Origin: Doris montereyensis
Taxonomy: Eukaryota > Mollusca > Gastropoda > Nudibranchia > Dorididae
Direction of reading: 5' to 3'
Assembly: GCA_037039925.1 (NCBI GenBank)
Contig: JAXRKP010001061.1
Coordinates: 1-64,000 of the forward strand
DNA: 64,000 bases
A program made the position numbers and the translations under genes. This document shows positions 1 through 12,190 of this stretch, piece after piece (positions within the stretch are counted from its first letter, which is position 1; each line of letters begins with the position of its first letter). Below the pieces are notes generated by a model. The model made no database searches and was not told where the DNA came from. It saw only the letters and a program-made list of their open reading frames with translations.

Positions 1-2157
1 TAAAGAGACAAAAAATCAGTGACCAGTGGTCGACCAATGGTCAGTCATTGATTCATTTATCTAAAGACGGAAGCACATTATTATATAACTGAAAATGAGC
101 ACAAAAGTTGACAAAAACAACACAGCGGTGTGATGTCATATGATATTTTAAAATCAGGAGGTTTTGTATGGTTCAACAACGCTCTAATTCTACTTTAGTG
201 ATCATAAGAGCCAAATTCCAGACTTCATGTCTACTTAGTATCAAGATCAAAACTAAACGTTGCTACTAGTCAAACGGCAACATCAGTGAGAAGGATGTCC
301 ATCCGTGAATAACCTTCATGTAGTAGGCCCTACATAATAGGCATGTATTGTGAACGCAATATTGATGGTGGTATGCATGACTACAGGTGCGTCCGTTGGC
401 TCTATTCGTGACGTAGGAGGGCAATTGTTGGCTTACGGTAGAAATGGGAGATCCAGGTAATTTAATAATTGCTACCTTACGCAGACCACTGCCAAGATGT
501 AATTATGGTCCATTGTGAGGAGAGACAATAGCAGTGCAGACGAAGACAGGGTCAGATGTGGGACTCGTCTCGGTATTCTGAGCTCTCTATCAACCAATGG
601 TTAGTTACATTTTTTTGTCATTTGACTTTATGGTACTTTGTGCCAAGAATATTTTCAGTGACACTTTCCCAACGTTACGTCATACCTTTCGAGTTGTTTT
701 TGCTTTTGGTCATCATCTAAGTGCGGGGGGTTATTGTTTTTTGGGGGTGAGGGGGGTTGCTTTTGAGTGTACCGGTACTGGAACAAACTAGAAGCTCTTT
801 TGGTTTATGTGTAGATCCAATGAACAACGTCACTCATGTACATTTTTCTTCTAAATTCTTTTTATGATAATATCATCATGACAACAACAGCTAAAACGCA
901 AGCAATAACTAAGCCTACGATGATCCAAAGGACAATATTTTGATCATATTACGTAAAGAACTAACATCTACTACACCCTAACAAGGTTGAAATTGAGACC
1001 TCTAGACCATCGACGATCGCTCTGCCCCGAAAGGCAAGCCCTTTTTCTATCCAATTTATGTACACTCCCCTCCCAAAGCCATATTAAAATGGTGATCAGC
1101 AAAGTCACAAGTAGACGAAAAAATTACGCTCGTATGTGTATACTTGAAGTGTACGTATGTATGTATGTGCAGAACGTTCAATAGTTGATAGAGATAATGA
1201 TAAGTATGCCTGGTATGTGACAATATGTGACAACTTCATCAAAGAAACGTGACTCTTTTTGTGTTTTATACGGTTATCTAGCTAGATTCTAGTAGGCCTA
1301 CGTATTGCCCCATATATGTGTTGTTTTTGTCCTCTTTTTGTGTTCATTGTTACCTAAATGCTTTCTCGTTCACGTACTGTTTTTATTTCTCTTATTCATT
1401 TATGCTATCCTTCAAACCTTTTTTCTCTATTCTCCTTCCACATCATTTTCTGTTCTTCCCTTTGACATCATACAGTCAACTGTCACGCAATGTCTCTACA
1501 GTAACAACAAGTGGATCGACCTTAGGCTGCAACCGCGATGGCTTCACAGTCCCCCCCCTCCCACCCCCTCCCTGATTTCCATTTGCGATTATGTGAGAAT
1601 TTAATTGACTCTGCAATTGGAATGCCTCCAATTCACTTTCCATGGGAGACTCACGTGTGACCAATGGCCTCTACATTCCAAAACGATGGAACTGTGTGTA
1701 TTTGCTTTACAGTATTTGTACATGAACTCTAGAAGGAAAATAACCCAGAAATTGTTTTCTTTTTCAAAATTAATTAAGCCCCAAATTGTGAATTATCTGT
1801 ACCCCGTAGGAAATTTGTGCTGCAACATTTAAATATGGAGTAAATTATTATAACATTTGAACAAATTTTCACATTCAACAATTTGGGATTACGATCCTCC
1901 ATTGAGTTGTCTTCAGATCTCGTGATGCCAAGTGGATTCGGTCAACGAACTTCGGATGTAGTGTAGTGCTACCGCTGTACTAAAATCTAGATCATCATGA
2001 GTTAACCATGAAAGTGAGAGGGGATTGGATTTGTGCCCATTCAATGTCGACTAAAGATTATATCTAGATCTATATAGAGCTCCTGCCAATTCTGCAAGTT
2101 GACAGTGATTCCCAATGTGAAAACGGGGATACTGTGAAGTCCGTGCGTTTGCAGTCT
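1..2157. other. Intergenic, no gene seen
   Basis: I find no conserved coding sequence, RNA gene or clear mobile element here. Open frames are short, unlike known proteins, and fit chance in AT-rich DNA. There are C-rich and G-rich runs near 1550 and 725, and several copies of the palindromic words TCTAGATC and AGGCCT between 1960 and 2090. Confidence 0.5.
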
Positions 2158-2465
2158 GACTGAGGGACGGTAGTCTAGAGGCAATGTGTCAGCCTCTCAA
2201 ACCAAAGGTCGTGGGTTCAAGCACGGCCAACGGTTGAAATATTACTCGAGTTTTTTTCGAGTAAAATCTACGCCCCCCCCCTCCTCCCCGTAGTCCAAGA
2301 AGGAGGCCCCGTGTGCATATCACAACACTCTGCGCAAGTTAAAGATCCCTTGGCTGTTTACAGGGCAGTCCGATGAAAATTTTTAAAAATCTACAAAAAA
2401 TCCCGAGACCACTTTAATTGGGGATGGGGATAAATCAAATCAATTTGTTTTTAATCAAATCAAGC
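2158..2465 (+). repeat. tRNA-derived SINE, family A, full-length copy
   Basis: The copy begins with a tRNA-like head in which an A-box-like stretch (GGTAGTCTAGAGGCAA) is followed about 40 bases on by a B-box-like GTGGGTTCAAG. The body holds the family hallmarks: a short word ending AAAGATCCCTTGGCTGTTTA, then CAGGGCAGTC, then a CCCGAGACCACTTTAATTGG-type segment. It ends in a TAAATCAAATCAA tail. At least six other copies in this window share the same order of segments, so this is a dispersed family and not a tRNA gene. Confidence 0.75.
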
Positions 2466-2934
2466 AGCCGTACTCATTCGTCGTCTGTTGAATTAGCGTT
2501 GTACCAGAAATGTCAAGTGTTTGTTTGTTTCCATTTGTGAAATGATCACTTTGGGTCGTTTTTCTATTTTGTTTTCACTTCAACGCGGTTTCTTTTAATC
2601 TTTTATGCGTGCTAAAACGTGTATGTCGATTGATAAATAAACGAATAATGGGGTAGGGGAGGGGTTGGGAAAGATATACACGTCGTATTGCAAATGTTTT
2701 CTAGTAAATGTTATCGTAAACGGGTACTTTTCCTCGTAAACACCAACATTAAAGACTGCATCACATATATTAAGATATTCTCGGAAAGACTAATCAGTAA
2801 AAAAAATCATTCTTCAAGGAAGAGACTCTGTTTCATTCATGCTTATGCATCCCACTCCAGTGCAGACGATAAGAAAAGTAGAAACAAATATGTGATGACA
2901 TAGAAAAATGGCATCAACGGAAAATAACTTGACA

Positions 2935-3260
2935 TATTATAGGCCTAGGTCTTATGAAAGGAGACTTGAATGCAAAAATTGGAATTAAAATAAAGGAGAA
3001 AATATTGGACGCATGAAAATTTGTGGAGAAGCAAAAAAAGAACGACACGTGAAATGGACTTATTGAATTTGCTGAGGAAGAAAAGGCTCATAATAACAAA
3101 CTCTGTGTTCAAGAAACACAAATACTGGATATGGAAATCACCCGAACAAACCACGCAAGGAAAATTAAGTTTGCTTCACGCACTCAAAAGGAAATGACAC
3201 CAAATTGTGAAGTGATTACAGTTGTGGACAAAAGACAGTGGCCATCGACAGCTTTGAACA
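2935..3260 (+). mobile_element. LINE endonuclease-domain fragment, decayed
   Basis: Read across frames on the plus strand, this stretch gives GDLNAKIG, then KRLIITNSVFKKHKYWIWKS and DCEVITVVDKRQWPSTAL. This order is typical of the apurinic-like endonuclease of non-LTR retrotransposons: the GD.NA.IG motif, the 'NT.F..H..ytW.SP' motif, then the segment before the catalytic SDH. The reading frame changes several times, so it is a dead fragment. It is on the opposite strand to the LINE at 4330-7160. The clade cannot be fixed from this piece. Confidence 0.55.
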
Positions 3261-3559
3261 AAACATAATGGTTAACATAAAATTACACGACTGAAACTAA
3301 AATACATTAAATTAAAAGGAAAATCGTTTCAGCAGCAATATACACAGACTATATTATACTAAATTGGTTGGATTACATTTTTTTTAAAGATTATTTGAGT
3401 CCAGTCACTAGGTGAAGAGATAACATTAACAACATCAAAATAATAATATATTACATATTATGAAGGAACAAAAACAAAATGGCTGGGAATAGGAAGGAAA
3501 ATCTGGAAGAATTACACTGAAACTGGACCACAAATAACAATAAAACTAACAGGAGAATA

Positions 3560-4237
3560 TTGACCCAAACCACAGAGTTTCAAAAAGGCGACCACAGTAT
3601 CGGCTTCTTACACATTGACATGACATTGAAAACTAACATGGGTCGGTTCATAACTAATTACATGTATTACTACACTGCACAGACATTGAACTAGAAAACA
3701 AAACAAACAACCTTCTTCTAGTTATTATATTGTAATAAACAGTAGAGTGGCATATCAAAGACTATTTCATGTATTGATTTGTTTGGGCTGTTTTGTTGGT
3801 TTTCCATTCCTAATATGTAGATGCATGTATTGTTATCATGATTATTTTGCACTCCTGTTTGTTTGTTTTGTATCTATTCGTTCCGGCCTTTTTTGTTGTT
3901 GTTTGGTTTTGTTTAGGGTTCGGTTTCTTGTTTGTTTGTTGTTGGGTTGTTGTTTTTTTTTTGGTTGTGTGTTTTAAAGGAATTGAGGGGGGGGGGGTAC
4001 CGACATGGGACATTTTGAAACGCATGAAACAAGAGGAATTAGTGTGTTAGGGTTTAGATCTATTTACGATGACGCACCACAAATATATACATGTAATTAG
4101 GAAAAGATTCACCCAGGACAGAGATTTTCGAATTGCGACCACATCATCGGTTCCTATGAAATGGAAAACTTACATGGACCGACCCATAACCAATTATTAC
4201 TACACTGGATATAAATCAAGTGAGAAAACAAAGCAAA

Positions 4238-4271
<34 letters not shown>

Positions 4272-4325
4272 CACTCCTTCTGATTATCACATCATAATAA
4301 CCAGTGGAGTAGTTTATAAAAAACA
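3560..4325. repeat. Diverged duplicated segment (two related units)
   Basis: The segment at about 3575-3760 and that at about 4111-4320 align in the same order. Shared points are GCGACCACA followed by ATCGG, then TTACTACACTG, then AAACAAA..AACCA, CTTCT.A.TTAT and CAGT.GAGT. The second unit has acquired a (CA)n tract at about 4239-4270. They may be two copies of the region downstream of the LINE endonuclease fragment, but I cannot read a protein in either with confidence. Confidence 0.4.
4239..4270. repeat. (CA)n microsatellite
   Basis: An uninterrupted run of CA dinucleotides of about 32 bases, within the second unit of the 3560-4325 duplication. Confidence 0.9.
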
Positions 4326-4329
4326 TATT

Positions 4330-7160
4330 CATTTGGTTTTTTGTTGGGTTTTTTTATCAGCTCCCATTTTTCCTTCCGGTGTATGGGGGTGCCCGAAAAT
4401 ATCTTTCCCCACACTGCTCTGTCCTGACATTTTCTGTTTCCTTCTGTAGAGTTAAATTTCTTTGCGTTAATGCCTCTTTTATATCTTCTTTCCATTTTCT
4501 CCGATGTCTGCCATTTAGTCTTTTACCTTGGGCTTTAGCACTGTATACTGATTTAGCTACTATATTGTCAGTCATTCTGTTGACATGCCCAAACCATCTC
4601 AGTTGATTCATTTGTATCTTAGTTTTTATGCTATCTGCTTTGGTTTCATCTCTTATTGTTGTGTTTCTGATTTTGTCTCTTTTAGTTTTCCCTATTACTC
4701 TTCTTAGATATTTCATTACGGCTGTCTGTACTCTACTGTATTCTCTACTGTCTAAGGTCCAGGTTTCACTGTCATAGAGGAGAGTGGGACAATAACTATG
4801 TTGTATACTGCCATTTTGGTTTTTGTTGACAATTCTTGTTTACCTATAAATGCTTTTGACATATGGTTATATATTGCTCTTGCCTTTTTGGGTTCTCTGG
4901 TTGATTTCTTCTCCTAGTTTTCCCTCTGTTAATCATTACTCCTTGGTAATTGTAGCTTTGAACATGTTCTAAATTCTCCCTGCCCAATTTAAGATGTTGT
5001 GTTTTAGCTTCCCTAGTTACCAGCGTTGTTTTGATTTTCTTTGCATTTACTCTCATTTCTCTGTTATTTAATTCATTATTCATCATGTTGATATTCGATT
5101 GGAGGCTCCTTTCTGATTTTCCAAACAGAACTAAATCATCAGCAAATGAAAGCATTGATACATTAATGGTTTAATCTTCCACATACCTACATTCATTTTC
5201 TTCATTTTTGAGCATGCATTTGCGACTGAATCCATAAATGTGATAAACAAAAGAGGACTTAGGGTGCAACCCTGTCTTACTCCTATGTCTACATCACATT
5301 CTTCAGATACATTTCCAGCATGTTGGTTTATTGTAAAAACTGGCTTCTATTAAATTTTGCTCTGCATTGTGTTCTCTTTAAGGAATGCCATAGTTCGTCC
5401 CTCCTCACAGTGTCAAATGCCTTTTTTTTCAATAAAACACAGGTGCATGACAATGTTTCTCTCAAAATGTTTCTATTATTTGTCTAACTGTAAATATGTG
5501 GTCTTGTACACTTCTTCCTGATCTAAATCCACTCTTCAATCTGATCCTCTAACTTTTCCTTAGTCTCATTTCTAGAATCTGACATACACTTTTCCTGGTA
5601 CGCTTAGTGATATCTCTTTATAGTTTGAGCATTCCATAGTTGATTCTTTCTTGTGCATTGGTACTACCGTTCTCTTATTACAGTCGTCTGGCACCTGTTT
5701 GGACTTCTCTACTTGTTGACTTTGATCTTTCTCATGCTCTTTTCATTATTTCTCCTTTGGCATTCTTAATTTGTCGTATTGGGCATGCTTTGGTCTTTCT
5801 CATGCTCTTCATTGCTTTTGATTTCCTTGATAACTTTCTTGAAGTATTTGTCCAAACTCTTCGCTCTCTTCTTGTTTTGCTTTTCCTATGCTCTTCACTT
5901 CCTCTTTGGCGATAGTTCTTGTTTTGCTCACGTAATCTATCCTATCCTCTGGTCTCTTTGTTTGCAAGTGTTTCTTCCAGGCATCCTTCTTTTCTTTCGA
6001 TCTTAGCCTTGACATTGTCATTCCACCATGTAGTTCTTTTCCTTATTCCTTTAATTTATTTCCTACCACAGACCTTTTCAGTACAACTGAGGAGTATTTC
6101 TTTATACACGTGTCATTTTTTCTCCTATTGTGCTATACTTCAGATCCGTCTGTCTTTCACTGATATATCTTTTTATCCTGGATTGGTATATCTGTTTTAC
6201 TATTGGTTTATTTAGTTCCTTTATTTTAAGTTTAGTAGCTTTCTTCTCTTTCCTTTTCTGTTTGTTTTCTTCAGTTAGGTATCTCATTTTGGCGATCACT
6301 AGGTGATGATCACTAAATATTTCTGCTCCTGTGTTTACTCTTGCATCCAATGTGCTGTAAAAAAGGGAGCTGCTAACTATTATGTAGTCTATGATTGACT
6401 TTTCACATCTGTCTTCGTTTACTATTGTATATTTGTTGATATGTTTATGAGGAAAAAATGTGTTAGCTATTTTCATGTTATTCTTTAAGCAAAAATATGT
6501 TAGTCTCTTTCTACTTGGAGGGAGAAGTTGTTGCCTCTCATTCTTTACCTATTACTCCTCCTAGAGTTTCTACATTGTTGCCTACTCTAGCGTTTAAATC
6601 TCATAGAACCATTAGTTCCTGTTTTGGGTTTGAAATTCTCTGCAGCTATTTGTAAATCGTTCTAGAATGTATATTTTTCTTCTTTGGTGGCATCTTCGTT
6701 TTGTCCATAAGCTATTAATAATGTAATGTCTCTTCCTTTTGGTTTAATATTTTCCACTAATAGCCGTGGGCTTATAAATTTCCAACTTTCTAGTAGCTTT
6801 TCTTGCCTTTTATGCATTAGGAGGCTTACTCCTGCTCTAGCTCTATCTTTGACATCTACTCCTGAGAAGATTAAAGTATGATTTGGTCCTACATTTTCTA
6901 TTCCTTGACCTTTTTTCTTTGTTTCTGTAATGGCCAAAATATCTACTTTGAATTTTTCCCTTTTTTCAACTAATTCTAACACTTTTCCATTTATTGCCCT
7001 AATATTCCATGTTCCAAAAATTACAGTCCGTGTTCGTTTTCATTTTCGTCTTCGAAAGTTCAAGCCGGATATATCATCACATGTACATCTTTTAATCAGT
7101 TTGGTTTTGGATAAGCAGGGGATTAGCCCACTGTACCCTAGGTAGATGGTGGGGCTGTCA
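4330..7160 (-). mobile_element. LINE (non-LTR retrotransposon), near-complete ORF2, frameshifted
   Basis: The minus strand encodes the parts of a LINE polyprotein in order. An N-terminal apurinic-like endonuclease (about 6982-6662) has DILAITETKKKG and RAGVSLLMH. Its C-terminal part (about 6476-6290) has IIDYIIVSS and the catalytic FSDHHLV. The reverse transcriptase (about 5300-4844) has VRQGCTLSPLLF and the catalytic FADDLVLF. A C-terminal part (about 4716-4420) has LRWFGHVNRM and GRHRRKW. The frame is broken between blocks, so the copy is inactive. The endonuclease-RT layout with a C-terminal RWFGHV segment fits RTE-type and related LINEs; I cannot assign the clade by eye. Confidence 0.85.
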
Positions 7161-8514
7161 CCTTGAGGTCCCATACCAGGCCTTGTTATTTTATATCAAA
7201 GTTAACTCCTTTAGCCTTTAGTTATTCAAGACCAGCCTGCAAGGCAGCAGGTTGTTACTGTCTGTCAGGGTTAACTCCCTTAGCCTTTGGTGAAAACCAA
7301 GACCCGCATGCAAAGCAGCAGGAGACTCGTGGAGGGCGGGACCGCCTAATCCTCGTACATGTGCTTACCTGTCCACTGTCCGGACAGATTTAATGTGTTG
7401 ATTTATTTCGTTGTTGTGTTAGCTTCCATTCGTTATTTTGCACTCTTGTTGTTTTTATTCGTTTTAGATTTGATTTTGTTTTTAGATGGTTGTTTTAGTG
7501 GGGGGGGGGGCGGGGGTTGGAGGAGGGGGGAGGGGCTATAATATAAGATAAGGTAAAAGAAAGGTTGGAGTTATATCCTATGATATAAGATAAGGAGAAA
7601 GTGATATCGCATACCCTATGATATAAGATAAGGTAAAAGAAAGTGATATCGCTATGTCATTACAGTTATATCCTATAATATAAGATAAGGTAAAAAGAAA
7701 GTGATATCGCTATGTCCTTACAGTTATATCCTATAATATAAGATAAGGTAAAGAAAGTGATATCGCTATGTCATTACAGTTATATCCTATAATATAAGAG
7801 GTAAAAGAAAGTGATATCGCTATACAGTTATATCCTATAATATAAGATAAGGTAAAAGAAAGTGATATCGCTATGTCCTTACAGTTATATCCTATGATAT
7901 ATGTCCTTAAGTTATATCCTATAATATAATATAAGGTAAAAGAAAGTGATATCGCTATGTCCCAGTTATATCCTATAATATAAGATAAGGTAAAAGAAAG
8001 TGATATCGCTATGTCCTTACAGTTATATCCTATAATATAAGATAAGGTAAAAGAAAGTGATATCGCTATGTCATTACAGTTATACCCTATGATATAAGTT
8101 AAAAGAAGTTAATCTCGCTATATGCGTATGTAAGGTTGTTTTTTTATTAAACGAAACCCATATAAATGTTAATAACTTCTCAACAATGCGGCCAATAGCC
8201 ATAAAATATTAATACAAATCAATTATAAGTTTTGTTTGATATAATTTCTGGAACTATAAAAGTGACGCAATTTGGAGAAAAAAAAGTAGGCCTACATTTT
8301 TCAACTGTCAACATCCCTTGAAAAAAAAAGTTGAAACAAAAAGTGATAAACTTGTGTTGGATGAAACGATCCAAACACGATAACAGTGACTTAAAAACCC
8401 ATCTACGTGAATATTTCAATAGGTTCCGTTTGTTTGTTTTTTTTTGTAAACATACTGCACATACTTTTATAGGCCTAATATTGGAGAAAGAAGTTGATCT
8501 AGCTCTGTGAGTAC

Positions 8515-8700
8515 GTGTATGTGTATCTATTCTTTATAATACATATTATATATATGTACGTGTATGTGCATCTACTCTTTATAATACATTTTATATATAT
8601 GTACGTGTTATGTGCATCTGCTCTGAGCATATTGTTACATTTTATATATATGGGTAAAAGAAGTTGATGTCTCTACTATTTATGTTACATTTTATATATA
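8515..8700. repeat. Tandem subrepeat inside the minisatellite
   Basis: Three units of roughly 60 bases share GTACGTGTATGTG, ATCTACTCTTTATAATACAT and TTATATATATG. They mark a transition block between the first and second monomer types of the long array. Confidence 0.6.
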
Positions 8701-9946
8701 TGGGTACGTGAAGTTGATGTCTCTTTATAAGCATATTATTGGGAAAAATATCTTATTATATTGGGAAAAGAAGTTGATGTCTCTGCTATGAGCATATTGT
8801 TACCATCTTATTATATTGGGAAAAAAGTTGATGTCTCTGCTATGAGCATATTGTTACCATCTTATTATATTGGGGAAAAGAAGTTGATGTCTCTGCTATG
8901 AGCATATTGTTACCATCTTATTATATTGGGAAAAAAGTTGATGTCTCTGCTATGAGCATATTGTTACCATCTTATTATATTGGGAGAAAAAGAAGTTGAT
9001 GTCTCTGATTTCGAAGCAAAGTTGATTTTACCATCTTATTATATTGGATAAAAAAGAAGTTGATTTTCGCTATGAGCATATTGTTACCATCTTATTATAT
9101 TGGGGAAAAGAAGTTGACGTTTCTGCTATGAGCATATTGTTACCATCTTATTATATTGTGTAAAAGAAGTTAACTTGAGTATGTGCATTGCATGTACATA
9201 GACTCAGTCTTATACCACTGGGATAGAAAAAAAGTTGATTTCGCTATGGGCATATATTCTTATTATATTGGGAGAAAAAAGGATTTGATTTCCGAAGCAA
9301 GGTATGTTAAACATTAGGATAAAAAAAAGAAGTTGATTTCGCTATGAGCATACACTCTTACAATATTTGGAGAGAAAAAATTTTGATTTCGCTACGAGCA
9401 TATACATGTACTCTTATAACATTTGGAGAAAAAAAAAAATTGATTTCAAAGCTATAATATACTCTTATAATATTTGGAGAGAAAAATAATATATTCGCTA
9501 TGAGCATATACTCTTATAATATTTGGAGAGAGGAAATTTTGATTTCGCTATGATCATATACATGTACTCTTATAATATTGAGAGAGAAAAGAATTTGATT
9601 TCGAAGTATAATATACTCTTATAATATTTGGAAAAAAAATAATATGACTTTGCTATGAGCATATACTCATAATATTTGAGAGAAAAAATAATATATTCGC
9701 TATGAGCATATACTCTTATAATATTTGGAGAGAAAAAATAATCGCTTGAGCATTCGCTATGAGCATATACTCTTATAATATTTGGGAGAAAAATAATATG
9801 ATTCGCTATGAGCATATACTCTTATAATATTTGGAGAAAAAATAATTTATTCGCTATGAGCATATACTCTTATAATATTGGGAGAGAAAAGGAGTTGATT
9901 ATGAGTTATTGGGAGAGAAAAGAAGTTGATTTTGTTATGAGCATAT

Positions 9947-10512
9947 CATCATCATCAATGCCTTTTCACCCTATACCAGGGTTAGGCCACGAACAACAGA
10001 CTTCCACTTATCCGTATCTTGGGCAACTCTTGGTAAGTCCCTCCACAAAGACCTGCTCTCCTCAAGCTATCCTCCACTAGTCTTCTCAGGTTAATCGTGG
10101 CCTGCCCTAACCCTCTGTCCCTGTGGTTTCGACTGAAGGGCACGTCTTGTGGTATTTCTCTGAGGTTTTTCTGGTGGTGTAGATCTATCCATCTCCGCTG
10201 TCCTATTTCTTCTGCTATAGGTTTCTACGCTGTTTTTTCCCCAGAGTGTTTCATTTTGGATTTTATCCGACCACTGAATCTGTAGTATTTTCTAAGGCAA
10301 AAGTTGACAAAGCTCTGAAATTTTCTGCTCCAGGTCTTAGAAGGGCTTCAGGTCTCACATCCATATAACAATACCGATTTGATAGTGGAGTTAAAAGTCT
10401 AATCTTTGTTTTTAGTGTTGAGTTCCAGATCTTGTTTAAGTTCCTGAATGCTGTTTTTGATTTTCCTATTCTTCTATTGATATATGCTGTTGTTCCCCCT
10501 ACATTATATACT
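9947..10512 (-). mobile_element. LINE 3'-end fragment (RTE-like C-terminus and tail)
   Basis: The minus strand encodes FRNLNKIWNS and TLKTKIRL, then a diverged Y.YGSETW-type region, then, across frame breaks, a RRWRWIDH/LRKP-like segment and KPQGQR.RARPRLTWE. This is the usual C-terminal end of RTE-like LINE ORFs. The 3' end runs into a short ATC/GAT trinucleotide tail at about 9947-9957, the microsatellite-type tail expected for such elements. It is inserted in the minisatellite, which continues on both sides. The 5' part is missing, as in a 5'-truncated retrotransposition. Confidence 0.7.
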
Positions 10513-10803
10513 ATGCTGTTCAAATACTCTTATGATATTGGGAGAAAAAAGAAGTTGATTTCTCTATGAGCATATATTCTTATAATATAAGAATAAAAAA
10601 GAAGTTGATTGTGTTATGAGCATATAGTCTTATGTATAATGTTCGGAGGAAAAAAAATGATTTCGCTATGAACATACATTTTTGTATACAGTGCTCTTAT
10701 AATGTTGATGAAAAAAAGCTAATCCCATTTTGTGCATATACTCTTATATTATTGGGTATATGAAGTTGATCTCGCTACGTGCACATACCCTATAATTATA
10801 ATA

Positions 10804-11571
10804 CAGTGGAACCTCTCTACTCGGGAAGTCGCAGTGGATTGCAACCTCCAGCAGTTTGAGGTACCTAAGCCCTTCTGTGAGTGGTAAAATGCAGAATAAA
10901 ACGAACAAATAGCCACAGGACCAGCTGATCAAAACGAATATGACATTCATCAAAGATGTCATTCACACTCATAATCGATCTTTCTTGGACGGTAGAAAGA
11001 TAAGAGACGTCATCAAGAAGAAGGCATGATGGGTCGTTAAATCTTCTCTCGTGTCCACCCTTGCGATTGACAGATGAGGCGGGCAATAAAAAGACTGTGA
11101 CAGTGCACATTTTCTTAGCACCGCCCCGTGTCAACACTGTACTGTGTTGTTAGGTGGACGAGCAGGGCGTGGCTCAACGCCTGCTTTCACACATTTTAAT
11201 GGATCTCTGGTGTGTCTGACTTTGGTCGTCGCGAACTGGCATTTGAGATATATATGCGCCTAGAGCTGTCGTAAGATGGGAGTGGGCGCTATAGAAATGA
11301 ATTATATTATTATTGTTATGCAATGTATAACACGTGTAGCACTAATGCAGGTGTAATAACACGGAAACCAAATTGGGATACAAAACGAGTGTTGGAATAA
11401 ATAAATACGGGGGAAATGGTGGTGATAATCAATCCAAGCCCGCGAAAATTGTCCCAATTAGCCGGGAACCTTTCCGTTTAGGAGAGGTAAAATATATAGA
11501 AGCAATTCTCCCGTTCCCTGGCAATTCTTCCCGATTGGTGGTCGGGTTTCCTGATTTCAGAGGATACACTG
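10804..11571. mobile_element. Non-autonomous TA-flanked DNA transposon, family T1, copy 1
   Basis: The left end is CAGTGGAACCTCT and the right end, reverse-complemented, is CAGTGTATCCTCT. Both are flanked by TA (10802-10803 and 11572-11573), the target duplication of Tc1/mariner/pogo elements. The minisatellite resumes directly after the right TA, which supports an insertion. Internal sequence near 11131-11360 matches the copy at 17225-17850 in inverted orientation, so this is a repeated family. I recognise no intact transposase. The ends resemble pogo/Tigger-type ends, but that assignment is inference. Confidence 0.7.
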
Positions 11572-11573
11572 TA

Positions 11574-11690
11574 TTGGGTAAAAGGAGTTCATCTTACCAC
11601 GTACATATACCATATAATACATGTATCAGTTATAAAACGTTGATCTCCTTATGTAATTTATACCCTATGACATAAGAAAAAATACCATTG
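11574..11690. repeat. Minisatellite continuation
   Basis: Units with GGTAAAAGGAGTTCATCT, ACGTACATATACC and ATACCCTATGACATAAG continue the long array after the inserted transposon that ends at 11571. Confidence 0.65.
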
Positions 11691-11835
11691 GGGGAGTGGA
11701 GGACTTCAAAATAGTCAGTGCTTTTATCAATCCTTAGCTCTTCGCAAGAATATTTTGTTACTTCGCGAAATTAGTTTTCCATAAACGTGTGTGTGCGTCA
11801 GTGAGAAAAGTTCTAAAGAGAAGTGAGAGAGAAGA

Positions 11836-11859
11836 ATGGAGAGAGAGAGAGTAGAGCAA

Positions 11860-11891
<32 letters not shown>

Positions 11892-11994
11892 TAGATTTCA
11901 GAGAGAGAGATTTGAGAGAGAGAGAGAGAAGAGTTTTCAAGCGAGAGCAAAGGAGAGAAAGAGAGAGAAAGCGAGAGAGAGAAAGAGAGAGAGA

Positions 11995-12047
<53 letters not shown>

Positions 12048-12061
12048 CTCTAGAGAGAGAG

Positions 12062-12100
<39 letters not shown>

Positions 12101-12190
12101 AAGACAAGAGAGAGAGAGAGAGAGAGAATCTCTTAAGAAGAGAGAGAGAGAGAGTTTGAGAGAGAGAAGAGAGAGAGAGAATAAGTTAGA
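11836..12190. repeat. (GA)n microsatellite, interrupted
   Basis: About 350 bases of GA/AGA dinucleotide repeat with scattered interruptions (for example TTTTCTCTAGAG near 12045). The Arg/Glu-rich frames through it are artefacts of the repeat, not genes. Confidence 0.95.

Larger units (their letters stand above)
7545..10800. repeat. Long degenerate AT-rich minisatellite
   Basis: About 3.2 kb of tandem units of roughly 50-60 bases share a core close to AAAGAAGTTGATNTCGCTATG with an AT-rich spacer. The unit changes along the array. 7550-8110 is dominated by units with AAGTGATATCGCTATGTC and CAGTTATATCCTATAATATAAG. 8640-9180 has AAGTTGATGTCTCTGCTATG and ATTGTTACCATCTTATTAT. 9180-9945 has ATTCGCTATGAGCATATACT and TATAATATTTGGAGA. 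The array is interrupted by a LINE 3' end (about 9947-10512), resumes to about 10800, and reappears at 11574-11690 beyond an inserted DNA transposon. Confidence 0.9.

Noticed and set aside
2200..2235. Possible tRNA gene
   Set aside because: A- and B-box-like words are present, but there is no acceptor stem or anticodon arm, and the sequence repeats elsewhere with a SINE body.
7545..10800. CRISPR-like array
   Set aside because: Repeats are contiguous, degenerate and AT-rich with no unique spacers, and the setting is an animal genome; it is a minisatellite.
10865..11137. 90-codon minus-strand frame as a transposase
   Set aside because: It lies in the T1 transposon but shows no DDE or helix-turn-helix signature and is not preserved in copy 2.
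11836..12159. Arg/Glu-rich open frame of 107 codons
   Set aside because: It is a translation of the (GA)n microsatellite, with no start context or conserved sequence.
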